Below are positions 1 to 10,532 of a stretch of DNA of 64,000 nt, piece by piece; position 1 is the first letter of the stretch; every line of letters begins with the position of its first letter. The notes below the pieces were generated by a model, which saw only the letters and a list, made by a program, of their open reading frames with translations, was not told where the DNA came from and did not search any database. A program made the position numbers and the translations under genes. The stretch lies in assembly GCA_033220425.1 (NCBI GenBank), contig CM065653.1, positions 248,001 through 312,000 of the forward strand, read 5' to 3'. The stretch is from Lepraria neglecta (taxonomy: Eukaryota; Ascomycota; Lecanoromycetes; Lecanorales; Stereocaulaceae).

Positions 1-1354
1 CCGCGCTCAACTGCCCTTCATGCAGGTAGCTAAACGCCAATCTCAAATGGACATCCTTGAGATCAAGCGCCGATTTCCTTTTGACGCTCAGCTTTGCAGC
101 GCGCTCAAGTCCAGCTCGAAAGCAGTCTATCGCGACAAGATGTTTCCCACCGGCAGCATTTCTCTGTCCTTGACTGAAAAAGCCATTGACAACATCAACC
201 TCGATCTCCCCATCTGATTCAGAGTCAATAATCTTACTCTCGTCATCGCTTCTCTCAACGGCACTTTGCGAAGTCTCCCTTGTACTTGGACTGACATCTC
301 TCTCTTGATCGAACACCTCGTCAATAGTGGGCTGGGGATCCACTGCTCAATTCTTGACTTCCTGTTATCATCCAATGGAACGCCGCTCTCGGAAGAAAAC
401 TGCTGTCTCCTTTCACTGCCACCCCAAGAGGAATTTGCTCCGACACTGCTTGCGGTAGAGATAACAGCCTTCGCAGTGCGCTTCAACTCTTTGGTATGGT
501 CTAGGATATCTGGATTTTTGAACTCGTCTGGAAGCATTTCATTCGTCGCACTAATTTTTGATGTGTTGAGACTATGCAACATACCTACTAAGCTATCTAC
601 CTTAGGCACAATGACATCGAGCTTCGGATTGACCAGGTTGATGAGGCTGTCGGAAGCCAGACAGCTGATATGCCTTTAAAAAGCAGTCAGTATAGGATTT
701 CATACGGAATGTATGCATCTCCCTTACAGCTCGCTGTTTGAAGCGCTATCTGAAGACTAGATGAGTGGGTATGAACACGGGCCCGGATATTACGAATGTC
801 ATCTCCGCTGAATTCAAGCTGTATCTGCTTGACAGCCTTCTTGAGAGGGTTGGTAGCATTGCTCCCGTCGCCAAGATTCCGAAGGGTTCTTTGAAGCGCC
901 GTGGCGGTCCTTTCACTATCATTCACAGCCTTATCAATGGAAGTCCAGACACCGCTGGAGAATATCTGGGTCAGTATCTCTCTTTGATGAAGATACAAAA
1001 AAATGAGGTTTGGAACGGTCCCCATGCAGAGATTGCCTTGAAGGCTTTTCTCCCAAATTGAAAAGCATAAGGTAGTCCAGAAAGGATGACTTACTGCGGC
1101 AGCGATGAGGCATCCTTCGAGCGAGAGATCACAGAGTCTCTAAGGGTCATTTCGACTGTATCAAGGACCTCGTGGAGGCCATCGACTTCACCGTGGAGCG
1201 CCTCTAAGGATTTATCGACTGTCTTTGCGAAGCTGACGAAGCTGTATAAGGCTGTCGATACTGAGTACACGATTTTGGTAGTCGCGGATGCTTTGTGTGC
1301 AGAAGGCGCCCGATTCGAGATGGTTCTCGGCGCCGTTTTAGGCGGTATTCTCAC
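1..1354 (-). CDS. Partial HeLo-like/STAND N-terminal domain protein with TPR-like region
   Basis: The N-terminal region resembles the helical HeLo-like/STAND N-terminal domain of fungal signalling proteins: SHKASATTKIVYSV-type helices, the motif LRDSVISRSKDASSLP, then KAVKQIQLEFSGDDIRNI. Exon 1 (1354-1095) has donor GTAAGT and joins cleanly in phase to exon 2 (954-728) across a 140-nt intron. A third segment (about 660-340) reads INLVNPKLDVIVPKVDSLVG. A later segment (about 350 to the left edge) reads AIDCFRAGLERAAKL and DLKDVHLRLAFSYLHEGQL, which resembles the TPR-like region found behind such domains. The last two junctions do not join in phase with any obvious intron, so the gene may be degraded or have an unusual intron. 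The C-terminus lies outside the window. Function is inferred only as signalling or incompatibility type. Confidence 0.6.
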
Positions 1355-1787
1355 TTAGTACTTTTAGTGCCTAAATGTAGAAGTGATCTAACGGTATTAA
1401 CCGGTAATTTTTGAAACGATGTAACAGTTACCTTAGAGCGTTGCCTGGTACTGTCTGGGATGCTGCGGCCTAGAGTGCAGCCTAGAGTGCTGCCTAAATG
1501 CGAACTTCCTGTTTCGGACCATCCCTAAGCTACGTGGGGCAGTGCAGGGGGCGCAGTGTGCGGGATCTACTGCCTAGTCTCTGACGGTTGCTGCTTAGAC
1601 TCAGCCGCTCACCACAGGCCTATACTAGCTTTAGCCGCCTTCTTATTACTCCTTACCTCAACGCTAATATTATTAAATATACCTAAAGCTAACTTAGTTT
1701 TTATCTAGCTGGGAACTGATTCTGATCAGTCCCAAGTGGACGTTGATCATAAGACCCTTTCCAACATGCAGGTCTGTGTCAGCACGA
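1355..1787. other. AT-rich gap, no gene seen
   Basis: This gap holds no convincing coding frame. It contains short internal repeats (CCTAGAGTGC twice near 1470) followed by an AT-rich, TA-rich stretch near 1640-1700 that looks like mutated repeat DNA. No element could be named. Confidence 0.4.
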
Positions 1788-3071
1788 TTATTGCACGCTA
1801 GCCCCAGTTCCTGCCACGAAGATAACCAGAATGGTGGTGTAACTGTTTCGCCAATTCATGAGCCAGGTCTCGATGATATATGTTCTGATCGATCACGTCT
1901 TAGAAAAGGTCTGAACTCACGTCGCCCCACATGGAAACATCTTCGTCATTTTGACCCTCGTCAGCCCACATAGCCCCAGCACGACGATAAGCGTGGCCAA
2001 GCTAATCACCAGCATCCGCATTCCCAGGCTCTCTACGGCAGTCACGACAGCGACGGGAACCATCAAGAGCAAGACAAGGAGCAGGGCAAGCAAAAAGCGA
2101 GTGATGGGCTTCACAAGTGGGTTGGCGATGACGAAGACGCCTGGATCGCGTGAAAGAGGAAGCCCGGGATGCTAGAGATGAGAATTGATGATTTGTGGTG
2201 TAAAGGGTTGCTGAGCGATGTGAAACTTACCTTGCAGAACCTTTCGTAGACTCGGCTGGCGAGGGTCTCAAGCAGGGGCTCAATGTGTGCGCAGGCATCG
2301 TCAGTCGCTGGAGCGGCGCTGAAGAGGTCACCGGCTTTGAGGAGGTAAGCCGTTTCATCGCGGGCAAGGCTGGCTGTGCCAGCAGCCCAATTCTGAAGGC
2401 TTAGGATATCGCGAGGAGAGGCCGCTGGAAGGCTGAGTACGCGGTTGCTACGTTCGACTAAGTTGTCTATTGGGGGAATTCTGAATGTTACTGCCAGCTC
2501 GAGTTCGGGTCTCCTGGATCTCGTGGGCCTCACATACCATAATCAGCTAAGGCAACGTCCATGTCCGCCAGGATTTGCTTTCTCGTCGGATTCAGGTCGC
2601 GTCGCAGATTGCCTAGAAAGAGATCGCTTGCTTCGCTGCTGTCGACTTGTTCGAGCTGTGTCTCTAGAAGAGAGAGATGATCTTGTTTTGCCAACAGTAG
2701 ACGAGCGCGAGCGGCGGAGAAACGTCGGTAGATGGTAAACGAAGGGTAGGCTTCCAAGAGCGCGGTAAAGCGTGGATAGCCGGGCCGATGACTGTTGACT
2801 GCATATGAATTTCAGAGCTATACCTCAAGATGGGTCTTGGCCGTAGCAGATCAGGTTCGTACTCTGCGCTATTGAAGAACAGTCCTGCCCAGATGCTTTT
2901 GTAAGAGTACTCCATAGTTTGCTAAGTATATGAGCGCTGCTTCGAGCTGGGTCTTCGCTTTGTCAACGTTGTAGAGGGAAGAACCGGATTGATGGTAATA
3001 CCGTTCGAGCGGAGTGGCGGCTCAGGTGGTGCCGCGAGCTCTACGTCGCCTGAGCTATCGAATTGCGCCAT
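1788..3071 (-). CDS. DUF6594 multi-pass membrane protein
   Basis: This is a member of the fungal DUF6594 membrane family, whose function is not established. Exons on the minus strand are about 2800-2538, 2466-2231, 2171-1921 and 1842-1788, with introns of 71, 59 and 78 nt that all join in phase. The order matches the family: GYPRFTALLEAYPSFTIYRR, then a soluble helical part with NLRRDLNPTRKQILADMD and ILSLQNWAAGTASLARDE, a hydrophobic hairpin (RFLLALLLVLLLMVPVAVV and LVISLATLIVVLGLCGL), and the terminal segment YTTILVIFVAGTGASVQ. The 5' end is uncertain. A likely first exon starts at ATG 3071 with a Pro-rich leader (MAQFDSSGDVELAAPPEPP), but its splice to the domain is not proven. The neighbour is another minus-strand signalling gene. 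Confidence 0.8.
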
Positions 3072-3525
3072 TACTGTTTAAGCCAGTAGGAAAGTCGTGA
3101 CGGTGGTTGCCATCCGTTTGCAGAATTCTGTTTATTTGGGTTCAAATTATCTGCCCATAGCAAGTATAATTGTACGTAGAAAACATTTGCAGGATGATGC
3201 AACATAGCCTGCCTGCATTAGAGTATTGTGCGATTGGCCCGAGGCAGGTTGCTTCGCCTCAGCCACACCGCCTCACATTCAACGCCCGGTTGCAGTACAA
3301 GCTTATTGGCTGTGATTATAAAGCTCCTCGAGCTCTTTTCTTCCTGCACAACCCAGAGACTCACAGTGACTGACATACATGGAAGAGTACGAAGCTTTTT
3401 TTTTTAAAATATATTCAGCCCATTAACTGATCTCCTATAGCTCAAACCGTCTCAGCCAGGCCGCTAGCCGGCGCGACTCCAGGACGGAGCATCGTCCGCG
3501 CATCAATGCATATAATGAGGCAAGA
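3072..3525. other. Intergenic, nothing recognised
   Basis: This stretch holds short unconvincing reading frames and an A/T homopolymer tract near 3400. No feature is supported. Confidence 0.4.
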
Positions 3526-3747
3526 ATGAACTATCCTCGAATTGAATTCTACCGGCTAACCGCGCAGAAGAATAAATACCGACCCGGTGACAGAGTCTAT
3601 CTTTTCACACCTGGGAGTCGAGGCCTTCAGGGTCCATTCTTGATCGCAAGTGTATCGAGTACAGCTTATTATAAACTATGTCTTGACGATGGAACAACAG
3701 CGAACGGGGGTAACGAGGTGCATGAGGAGAACCTCACTTCTGCTTGA
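3526..3747 (+). CDS. Small conserved fungal protein (SH3-like appearance)
   Basis: This intronless 73-residue protein begins MNYPRIEFYRL. It contains KYRPGDRVYLFTPGSRGLQG followed by GPFLIASV, YYKLCLDDGTTANGG and a closing EVHEENLTSA. That pattern (K-Y-x-x-G-D-x-V-Y, then G-P-F/Y-L-I, then Y-x-L-C-x-x-x-G, then V-x-E-x-x-L) recurs in small hypothetical proteins of filamentous ascomycetes and suggests a small beta-barrel. No function is known to me. The start was chosen at the only ATG upstream of the conserved block. It lies between two minus-strand genes and could be a fragment of a larger gene. Confidence 0.5.
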   Translation: MNYPRIEFYRLTAQKNKYRPGDRVYLFTPGSRGLQGPFLIASVSSTAYYKLCLDDGTTANGGNEVHEENLTSA

Positions 3748-4051
3748 TGGGGACAGAAGGCTTTGATCGCAACACTTGTCCCGTACTGTAAGGATGATCA
3801 GGACCGTGGAAATACCGAACTGGAGAGATTACTCGTTGGCGATGCTTTCTCCTACTGGATTTTGCAGACATGACGAATACTTGAAAACTGTTGCAACTCA
3901 TTGTCTAGGAGCATGTGACGGATGAATGCAGACGCAGCTCTTCAACGAACCGGTTCTTCATATTGTGATGAGGGACAAGTAATGCAGACACAGGCTAGGG
4001 ACGTGGTGACTAAATCGTCTTGCCTTGTCCCTTTGATTTGGCGGCCACCGC

Positions 4052-6370
4052 TTAGTTCGTCAGCTCCCCAAGAATGTCAAGCACGTCCTTACGGAAAGCC
4101 GTGTCTTGATCAGCTTGGTTTCCAAACTTGCCTGTCAGGCATGCCATGACAGCTTGGGAATACCTACTGCCCATCATATGAGACAGATCGTTTCCAGCGG
4201 CAGATACCAACATCGCTTGCGCGCTCTCTGGACTCTTTACATTCTTAGAACCTTTGTTGTTCAGCTTTAATGCGTTTGTCCAAAAACCAATCTCGAGAAG
4301 TAACACGCCCTATGCATGTCGTGAGTGATGTGAGCAATCAGTGGTGTTTGGCTTACAGGACTCACGAGTGTATAAATATCATGTGCATAGGTGAACTTTT
4401 CGGCAGGTTTACCCCACCTCGATGGAGGCAAGTAAATAAGCCGGTGCAATCTGTAATCTGGGTCCTTGCTTGAATCTGCTGCATTGTCTCTTGTATATTC
4501 AAACCCGAATAACCATGGTTGGTCAAGCCTCGCTCCTGCGTCCCCTTTTTTGCGGAAAAACAAGACGTTTTCGCTTCTTATGCCCTTATGAACCCAGTGC
4601 ACATTATGTAATGCGGCAATGGAAAGAGCAATTGAATAGGCAAGGCCATACCGTCTCTCTAATGGGACTCTAGGGGTTTTCGTGAATTGGGATTCTAGTG
4701 TCGAGTACAGAGCGTATCCTTTGGGAATTTCAAATCCTAATCCATACCAACTTTCGTCCTTGTTATGGGTATATCCGATACAGCGAAGAATTCGGTAATA
4801 CTCGGGTTTAGGCCGTGCCAAGAGCGACGATGTCTTTGCAAACTGGTCCTCCAATTCGTTGGTAGGAGGCCTATCTTCGTCTGGCGAATATCGTATGATC
4901 TCAAGTATGATCGGCCGGTCCTTCTCCGTATCCATAGCCAAGGAAAATCGATCATCATCTTTGATTAGTCTTTTGGGGACAATGCCATCGCAAGGGATGA
5001 ATGCTGCCTCTGATACTGACAAAGGAGTGGGATTCTGTGCAAGAACGCTCATACTAGCTGCCGCGGAGATCCCGGCTCGCTGAGCAGCTTCATTATGCTC
5101 TAGTCTTTCTAACCCAGTATCGCTTTGAAAAGCTGGATGCCTTGACACAGCGCTCCAAGTGCTTTGGAATAACCTATTCACACCTCTTTCGAATCTTTGG
5201 AATATTGTAGTTCCTAAGTTTGCGCTGGTCTCTATGCTCATTACAGCTAATGGCGATGTTGTCGGCGTTGATAGAAATGTCGACGATAGGCTTGCATCGG
5301 CAACATTATACCCTAGCTTGCGCAACTCGGCGAGGAGAGTAGCTTTTTCCATGGGCTGAAGTGTGTCTATGAACCGGCCTTCTACTCCAGCTCTATCTTC
5401 GTCCAGCAGGAAGCCTTGGAGGCTCGTGGACAGATCGACAACCTTATCAACATTGATAGCGAATATGGTGCTCGGAGCTGTGCGCTTCATCCATTCTCCA
5501 AGTTGCCTGATGTTATGTTGACTAGGAGCTTCTGAAACCGAGACAGTGAACGTGAAAGCACCAAGTGGCGACAACTTGTTCTGAGACTGGGAAAGTGGAC
5601 GTAATGTGATACTCCGAGGAGGATCTGAGCGCATGTTGAAATGGACTGGAGTAATTCTTGTAGTTTCCATAGTTCTTCGGTTAACTCTTACGTGAAGCTC
5701 GTCCACTTGTAGGCTTCCAGTCTCAGAAACCGCCTTCTCTAATTCATCCTTGAAGTACCTTGTAAAAGAATGTGGTCCAGGACATGGCGTTACTCCCGCA
5801 GCCGAAGAAGCAGCAAGAAGCTCTAGTTTGCCCTCATGTCGTGCCTTTGTAGCAAGCGACGCGTGGCAGCAGTCAAAAACAAGTAGCACATCTGCGTGTG
5901 CATTCTCCAAAGACGGTTGTATCTCAAACCAGTCCACTGTAGGGCCACCCTGTCGCTTGCTTTGAGAGTGTAAGTTAGTAAGCGCGCATGAGATCCTAGA
6001 CAGTTCAGATCTAAAAGACTTACGCTGCCCATACTGCTTTTCCTCTTCTAATATCTGGGTCTCCATGGCCCGAATAGTAGATGATCATTAGGCTAGAACT
6101 TGTGTCATTAGTAAACTTGAAATCCACCACTGCTTTCTCCAATGCATTACGTGAATTTTGAGACGGAATTCGGAAGAGGACGGTATCGTAAAAGAGTTTG
6201 TGACTGAAAAGTTCCTGAATCTCACGCGCTTCATCCTCACAAGGGGGCTGGAAGTCATCCTCAGCCCAGTGGAGAACCAACACCGCCGCCTTTGCGTAGG
6301 GGAAGCCTGGAGTTGGGAACGCTCCTGATAGGCTATGCTGGAACTGTTCCTTAAGATCGCTGGTGCTCAT
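4052..6370 (-). CDS. Caspase-like protease fused to C-terminal pseudokinase domain
   Basis: The predicted product is 732 residues from three exons (6370-6024, 5959-4366, 4309-4052), with introns of 64 and 56 nt that join in phase; the first has a CTTACTAAC branch point. The N-terminal C14/caspase-like domain (residues about 25-210) shows AAVLVLHWAEDDF, the catalytic His in IIYYSGHGDPD and the catalytic Cys in VLLVFDCCHASLA, followed by SFTRYFKDELEKA. A linker follows. Residues about 480-730 form a kinase-like fold matching the degenerate domain often found behind HeLo domains in fungi: HNVHWVHKGIRSENVLFF where an active kinase has HRD, LFGFEY where it has DFG, and DIYTLGVLLLEIGFW. Loss of HRD and DFG indicates a pseudokinase. 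The gene diverges from a kinase-ankyrin gene across 120-285 bp. A role in regulated cell death or immunity is inference. Confidence 0.88.
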
Positions 6371-6490
6371 AGTCCAAGTATTGGATTAGACAGAGAAGAA
6401 AGGATTTTCGCTCAGTATGGTATGGTATGGTAGTACTTTATAGCCAGCAAACAGTGAAAGGAGCTAAATCTGCATCGCCTACAGAGGTCA
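6371..6490. promoter_or_regulatory. Compact divergent promoter between caspase-pseudokinase and kinase genes
   Basis: The two genes are transcribed away from each other. The gap is 120 bp if the plus gene starts at 6491 and 285 bp if it starts at 6656. It contains the pentamer TATGG three times in tandem (6416-6430) and a CTTTATAG sequence just after. Shared regulation is inferred from the arrangement only. Confidence 0.5.
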
Positions 6491-7843
6491 ATGATTCGGG
6501 CCTTGAATATAATACTGCTTAGTGATCCACGGAGCTATTACAATACAGCACTAGTGCTTCTAGATAAGGTATGCTATTATCTACCGATTTGTAACACAGA
6601 ACTCCAAACTCCAAAGACTCCACAGGCTACAACTTATTCTAACGATACAGCTATCATGGATTATCTCGAACTTAAGCGGAACATTCAATCGCCTCTCCCT
6701 TTCTGGTTAAATATTGGGTGGTCCAAAAGCTCGCGAGAATCAACTATCTCTCGACGACTTGGGGACCTCGCGGCTTTCCTTGCGGCCACCGGCCGTTTGA
6801 CTAGATATGAGTCAAGTCAATTCATCAAAGTCAGGCCACTCGGCTCGGGCACAACCTTTCGTGCCGAGGCATGTAAAGATAAGCAAACCGGCACTTTGGT
6901 CGTTATCAAATCCTTGCGCGGTTTAACAACGGAGTCTGTGACTGGCTTTGATAACTCGACTCTTCAAGAACTCAAAGTCTCGGTCTATCCCCCATTCCTG
7001 AGACATCGAAATATCGCTCAGACATTAGGCATCGTGAGAAGCGGAAGTGCTCCAGAAGATGGATTCTCCATCTCTTTAGTGGTGGAATATGCCGACCATG
7101 GATCGCTTAAGGACCTTCTCGCCCAGATTACTTCATCAAAATCTCCTAAGGATTTCGAACAGTTGAAATGGCTGATTGTTGATGTCTGCGCCGGATTAGA
7201 GATACTCCATCAATCTCGCGTTATCCATGGTGACATGAAACCGGAGAATGTTCTCATTTTCTTGAATGATCGTCCCAGTGTTCATCGAACGTACTTGGCC
7301 AAGCTCACTGATTTTGGAAGTTCCATTGTGGAAGATACAACATACGAGCCATTCGATACTGACCATCCATCCTCAATATACCGCGGGACACCACTTTATG
7401 TTCCATATTATGTACGCAATCACTCCGGAAGGATTCCGTTCCACGTGATGCCGGCTGTGGATATCTACTCTCTGGGGTTGTTGCTTTGGAGTGTATTGAA
7501 AGCGGGATTCTACTTTGAACAAGATCGGAATAGACAGACAGAAAATGCCATAGACCGTTGGGACCAGATGAGTGTAGATGGGATTCGAAGGCAGTTCGAA
7601 TCTGATCTAGGGGAAGTCGCAGGGACACTGTCAGAGACAGAAAGAAACAGGTTGCTAGAGGCTTTCAAGCTCTGTATTACCGATAGGGTCATTGACAGGT
7701 CCCCTATCACCTCGATCGATCGAGACATGCTCTATCGGGATGCATTCTCGTTGATTACCAAGGTTCGGAAGACCTTAATAGGCAACGAGAAGGACAACAG
7801 GTACCGCTCCCTGGTTAAGGCTTGTACCAAGTTTCGCTTCTAA
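6491..7843 (+). CDS. Ser/Thr protein kinase, probable N-terminal part of kinase-Sel1-ankyrin protein
   Basis: The kinase domain occupies roughly residues 110-430. It has a glycine loop-like VRPLGSGTTFRAE, the lysine in LVVIKSL, a catalytic loop VIHGDMKPENVLIF (HGD variant of HRD with Asp, Lys and Asn kept), TDFGSS and the late motif AVDIYSLGLLLWSV. These residues predict an active kinase. The first ATG is 6491, but 6656 (MDYLELKRNIQSP) is an equally good start. The frame closes at 7843. The next frame downstream (from 7984) encodes Sel1-like and ankyrin sequence, and kinase plus ankyrin fusions are common in filamentous fungi, so the two are probably exons of one gene. A donor such as CAG/GTACCG near 7795 and acceptor CAATAG at 7983 could join them; this is unproven. 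The substrate is unknown. Confidence 0.82.
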   Translation: MIRALNIILLSDPRSYYNTALVLLDKVCYYLPICNTELQTPKTPQATTYSNDTAIMDYLELKRNIQSPLPFWLNIGWSKSSRESTISRRLGDLAAFLAATGRLTRYESSQFIKVRPLGSGTTFRAEACKDKQTGTLVVIKSLRGLTTESVTGFDNSTLQELKVSVYPPFLRHRNIAQTLGIVRSGSAPEDGFSISLVVEYADHGSLKDLLAQITSSKSPKDFEQLKWLIVDVCAGLEILHQSRVIHGDMKPENVLIFLNDRPSVHRTYLAKLTDFGSSIVEDTTYEPFDTDHPSSIYRGTPLYVPYYVRNHSGRIPFHVMPAVDIYSLGLLLWSVLKAGFYFEQDRNRQTENAIDRWDQMSVDGIRRQFESDLGEVAGTLSETERNRLLEAFKLCITDRVIDRSPITSIDRDMLYRDAFSLITKVRKTLIGNEKDNRYRSLVKACTKFRF

Positions 7844-7983
7844 TGAAAGCTTGGATCTAGTTATTACGACAAATTGAGCTCACCACACATACCCTTCCAT
7901 CTTGGTACTCCTCCGTCCAAAGTCAGTCTCTAAAGCCGCCTAGAATTGCTCGTTTCAGTACTGATATCAAACGCGTGCAATAG

Positions 7984-10532
7984 GAAGCGCTTGACGGGTT
8001 CTCGTGGAAAGTACAGTGCCAGCTGGTCCAAGAACTTTTGGATAGACTTGATGATCCTGAACAATCGGAATTCCAAAAAGGAAACGCTGCTCTTCAGCTC
8101 AGCTCATACTCTGCTATAGGGATGGGGTGTAAGAAAAGCAATGACGAGGCTATCCGCTATTTAAGTATAGCTGCGAAACTTGGTGACTCTGCAGCGCAGC
8201 TTCTTTGCCCCCGCGTGTTCAGTACCCACGGAAAAGCTATGGATTGTCTTGATCTGCAAGAAATTTCTTATCAGGACTCGTTATTAAAATCTGAAGGGTC
8301 TATTACCAGCGATACTGATATCCACATGGAAGACTTCGATGAGCTTCAAGAGCAGGAAGTACATGACCATACGACAAGTACACGCCGGCCAGAAGGCTAT
8401 TCAAAGGAAGAAACTTATGACACCAAAGAGGGTCCTGAAACTGGCAATCGGTCCGATCTCAGCTCTGATTCGGATCCTGACAGTCGGTATGCACTATACA
8501 GACTGTCTTTAGCACTTGACCAAGAGTTCATGGGAAGAGACGGAACATCAATGAACGACTATTTCTGGATGAAGATCCGAAACGTGGAGCATGCCTTGGG
8601 CTTCGGCGGCCAAGCCTTAAGCCTAAAGTACAATGACGAATGGTATTATCGAGGCTTTGATGATCCCAGGCTAGTTGAAGATCTGCAGAGCACACACTTT
8701 TCACAAGATCAATTACCGATCGTTGAGCTGCCAAGCAATGACGAGACACTGTTACATATCCCTCTTCTACATCATGCTGCCGCTTGCGGTATGCTCGACC
8801 TTCTCCAGAGTTTTGTCCAGCGTGGAATTCCCTTGGAGTCTATGAACGACGAGGGTGAGACAGTACTACACATATCGATGCGACAAGGCTACAGTGAGAT
8901 GACACACTTTTTGATTAAGCGTGGCGCCAGACCCTCCGTAAAGGACAATGCAGGGGTTACACCACTCCATTATCTTTACATGTTTGGAGAGCGAGATTCT
9001 ATCGAGGCAAAGCATGACACAATTCAACCAGAGCAAGTCTTCAGATTTGATGGACTAGATGTGTACGAGATAGGTGACTTGCTTAAGAATGCGGGTGCGG
9101 ACGTAAATGCTTCAATGGGAGCATGTTACACTACGGTAGATGTTTTCTTTTCACACCGGATCAGCGGAACGCCTCTACAAGCAGCAATTACGGTGGGAAA
9201 CAAGAGGGCTGTAAAGGCGTTGCTAAAAATAGGCGCAGATCCTAATCTTCGCCCTTTCTCAGAGTCTTATAGACCGCTTGAAATTGCAGCTCAACTACAC
9301 CTAGGAGAGATAGCAGAAATACTTCTTGAGCACGGAGCGAGCCTCGTCGCTGAGTCAGGGACTGGCTTGTGCGTGGAGACCTGGGCCATGCATAGTGTCG
9401 GGATCCACGTCTTACCCCTAACAAGGTTTGTATGGCATTCCATCACGTAGACCACACTAATTCTCAGTATGCTTATAGGTGGCTTCTCCACGGGGCCAGT
9501 TATATATCAGCAGCTCACGAGATCATCCATGTCCTCTTGAACGCGGCTCGGAAAGAACATCTCGATGTCGAGATGAGAGACTCCAACGGCATGACTGCAT
9601 GTCAAGTCGCACTTCAAGAACCTGGCGGGGACGACTACATCGTCAACGAATTTCTCAATTGCAACGCCAATTTACCTTTAGACGCTCTCCAGGATGCCGT
9701 TCACAGTTGCGCAGAGGATGAGGAGAATGCGTCGAAGGTAGAACTGGTTTTGTCGCGTGGTGCGGCACTTAGGACACCGTCTGTGGATGATGATGACGAC
9801 GATGGCTTCACAGCCCTTCATCAAAGCGCGAAGAAGAATGCGCTGCAAGCTGCAAGACTAATCCTTTGCCAGCCTAAAGGTGATCTCTTGTTACATGTGC
9901 GGGATAGCGGAGGCCAGACACCGCTACATTGCGCCGCTTCCTCTGGGAATGAAAAGATGGCCAAACTTCTCTTGGAAAACGGTGCTGAAATCAACGCCTG
10001 GGACTTAGAAGGCATATCTGCACTTGGGCACGCCATCATACACGACCACGAGGTCCTAACATCTGTCCTATTAGCCCAAGGCGCCGATGTAAACCTTCAC
10101 GACGGCGATCATGCAGGAGGAACTATCCTCCACATCGCTGTTTCTAGCAATCCGCGCGTCTCGAAGTCTATGCTTACCTTTCTGCTTTCCGCGGACCGAG
10201 ACGAGGCAGAAGATGAGCCTGTCCGCTTCCCAAGATTGCACGAGAAGCGGGTCCTCGATGCTGTTGATAAAATGCACGGAAATGCGGCCCTGCATTTAGC
10301 TGCTCACTTCGGGAACTTTGCAGGCGTGTTCACGCTCGTTGCTGCAGGCGTGGACGCTCAGATTAAGAACCACATCGGGATCACGCCTTTCACGGGTGCG
10401 AAACAGAGGCTGCAGTCGCTTCGTTCGGTCCCCGAGCCGGATGAGCCATTAGCGAGGAAACTCGAGAAATGCATCCGGCATCTAGAACGAGCTGCTATTC
10501 GCGAACATTCTGATCAAAGACACACATTCTAG
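7984..10532 (+). CDS. Sel1-like plus ankyrin-repeat protein, probable C-terminal part of the upstream kinase
   Basis: An exon begins after acceptor CAATAG at 7983 with EALDGFSWKVQCQLVQEL. A Sel1-like segment follows (SSYSAIGMGCKKSNDEAIRY, SIAAKLGDSAAQLL), then an acidic linker. A long ankyrin array comes next (LHHAAACGMLDLLQSFVQRG, GETVLHISMRQGYSEMTHFL, TPLHCAASSGNEKMAKLLLE and others), continuing to the end at 10532. A 53-nt intron (9426-9478) joins in phase to read LPLTR/WLLHGASY. The array probably binds protein partners. Together with the kinase it would make a large sensor or scaffold kinase. If no splice joins them, this is a separate gene whose 5' end must lie in 7844-7983. An in-frame TAG at 7981-7983 argues that an acceptor or a break sits there. 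Confidence 0.8.
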
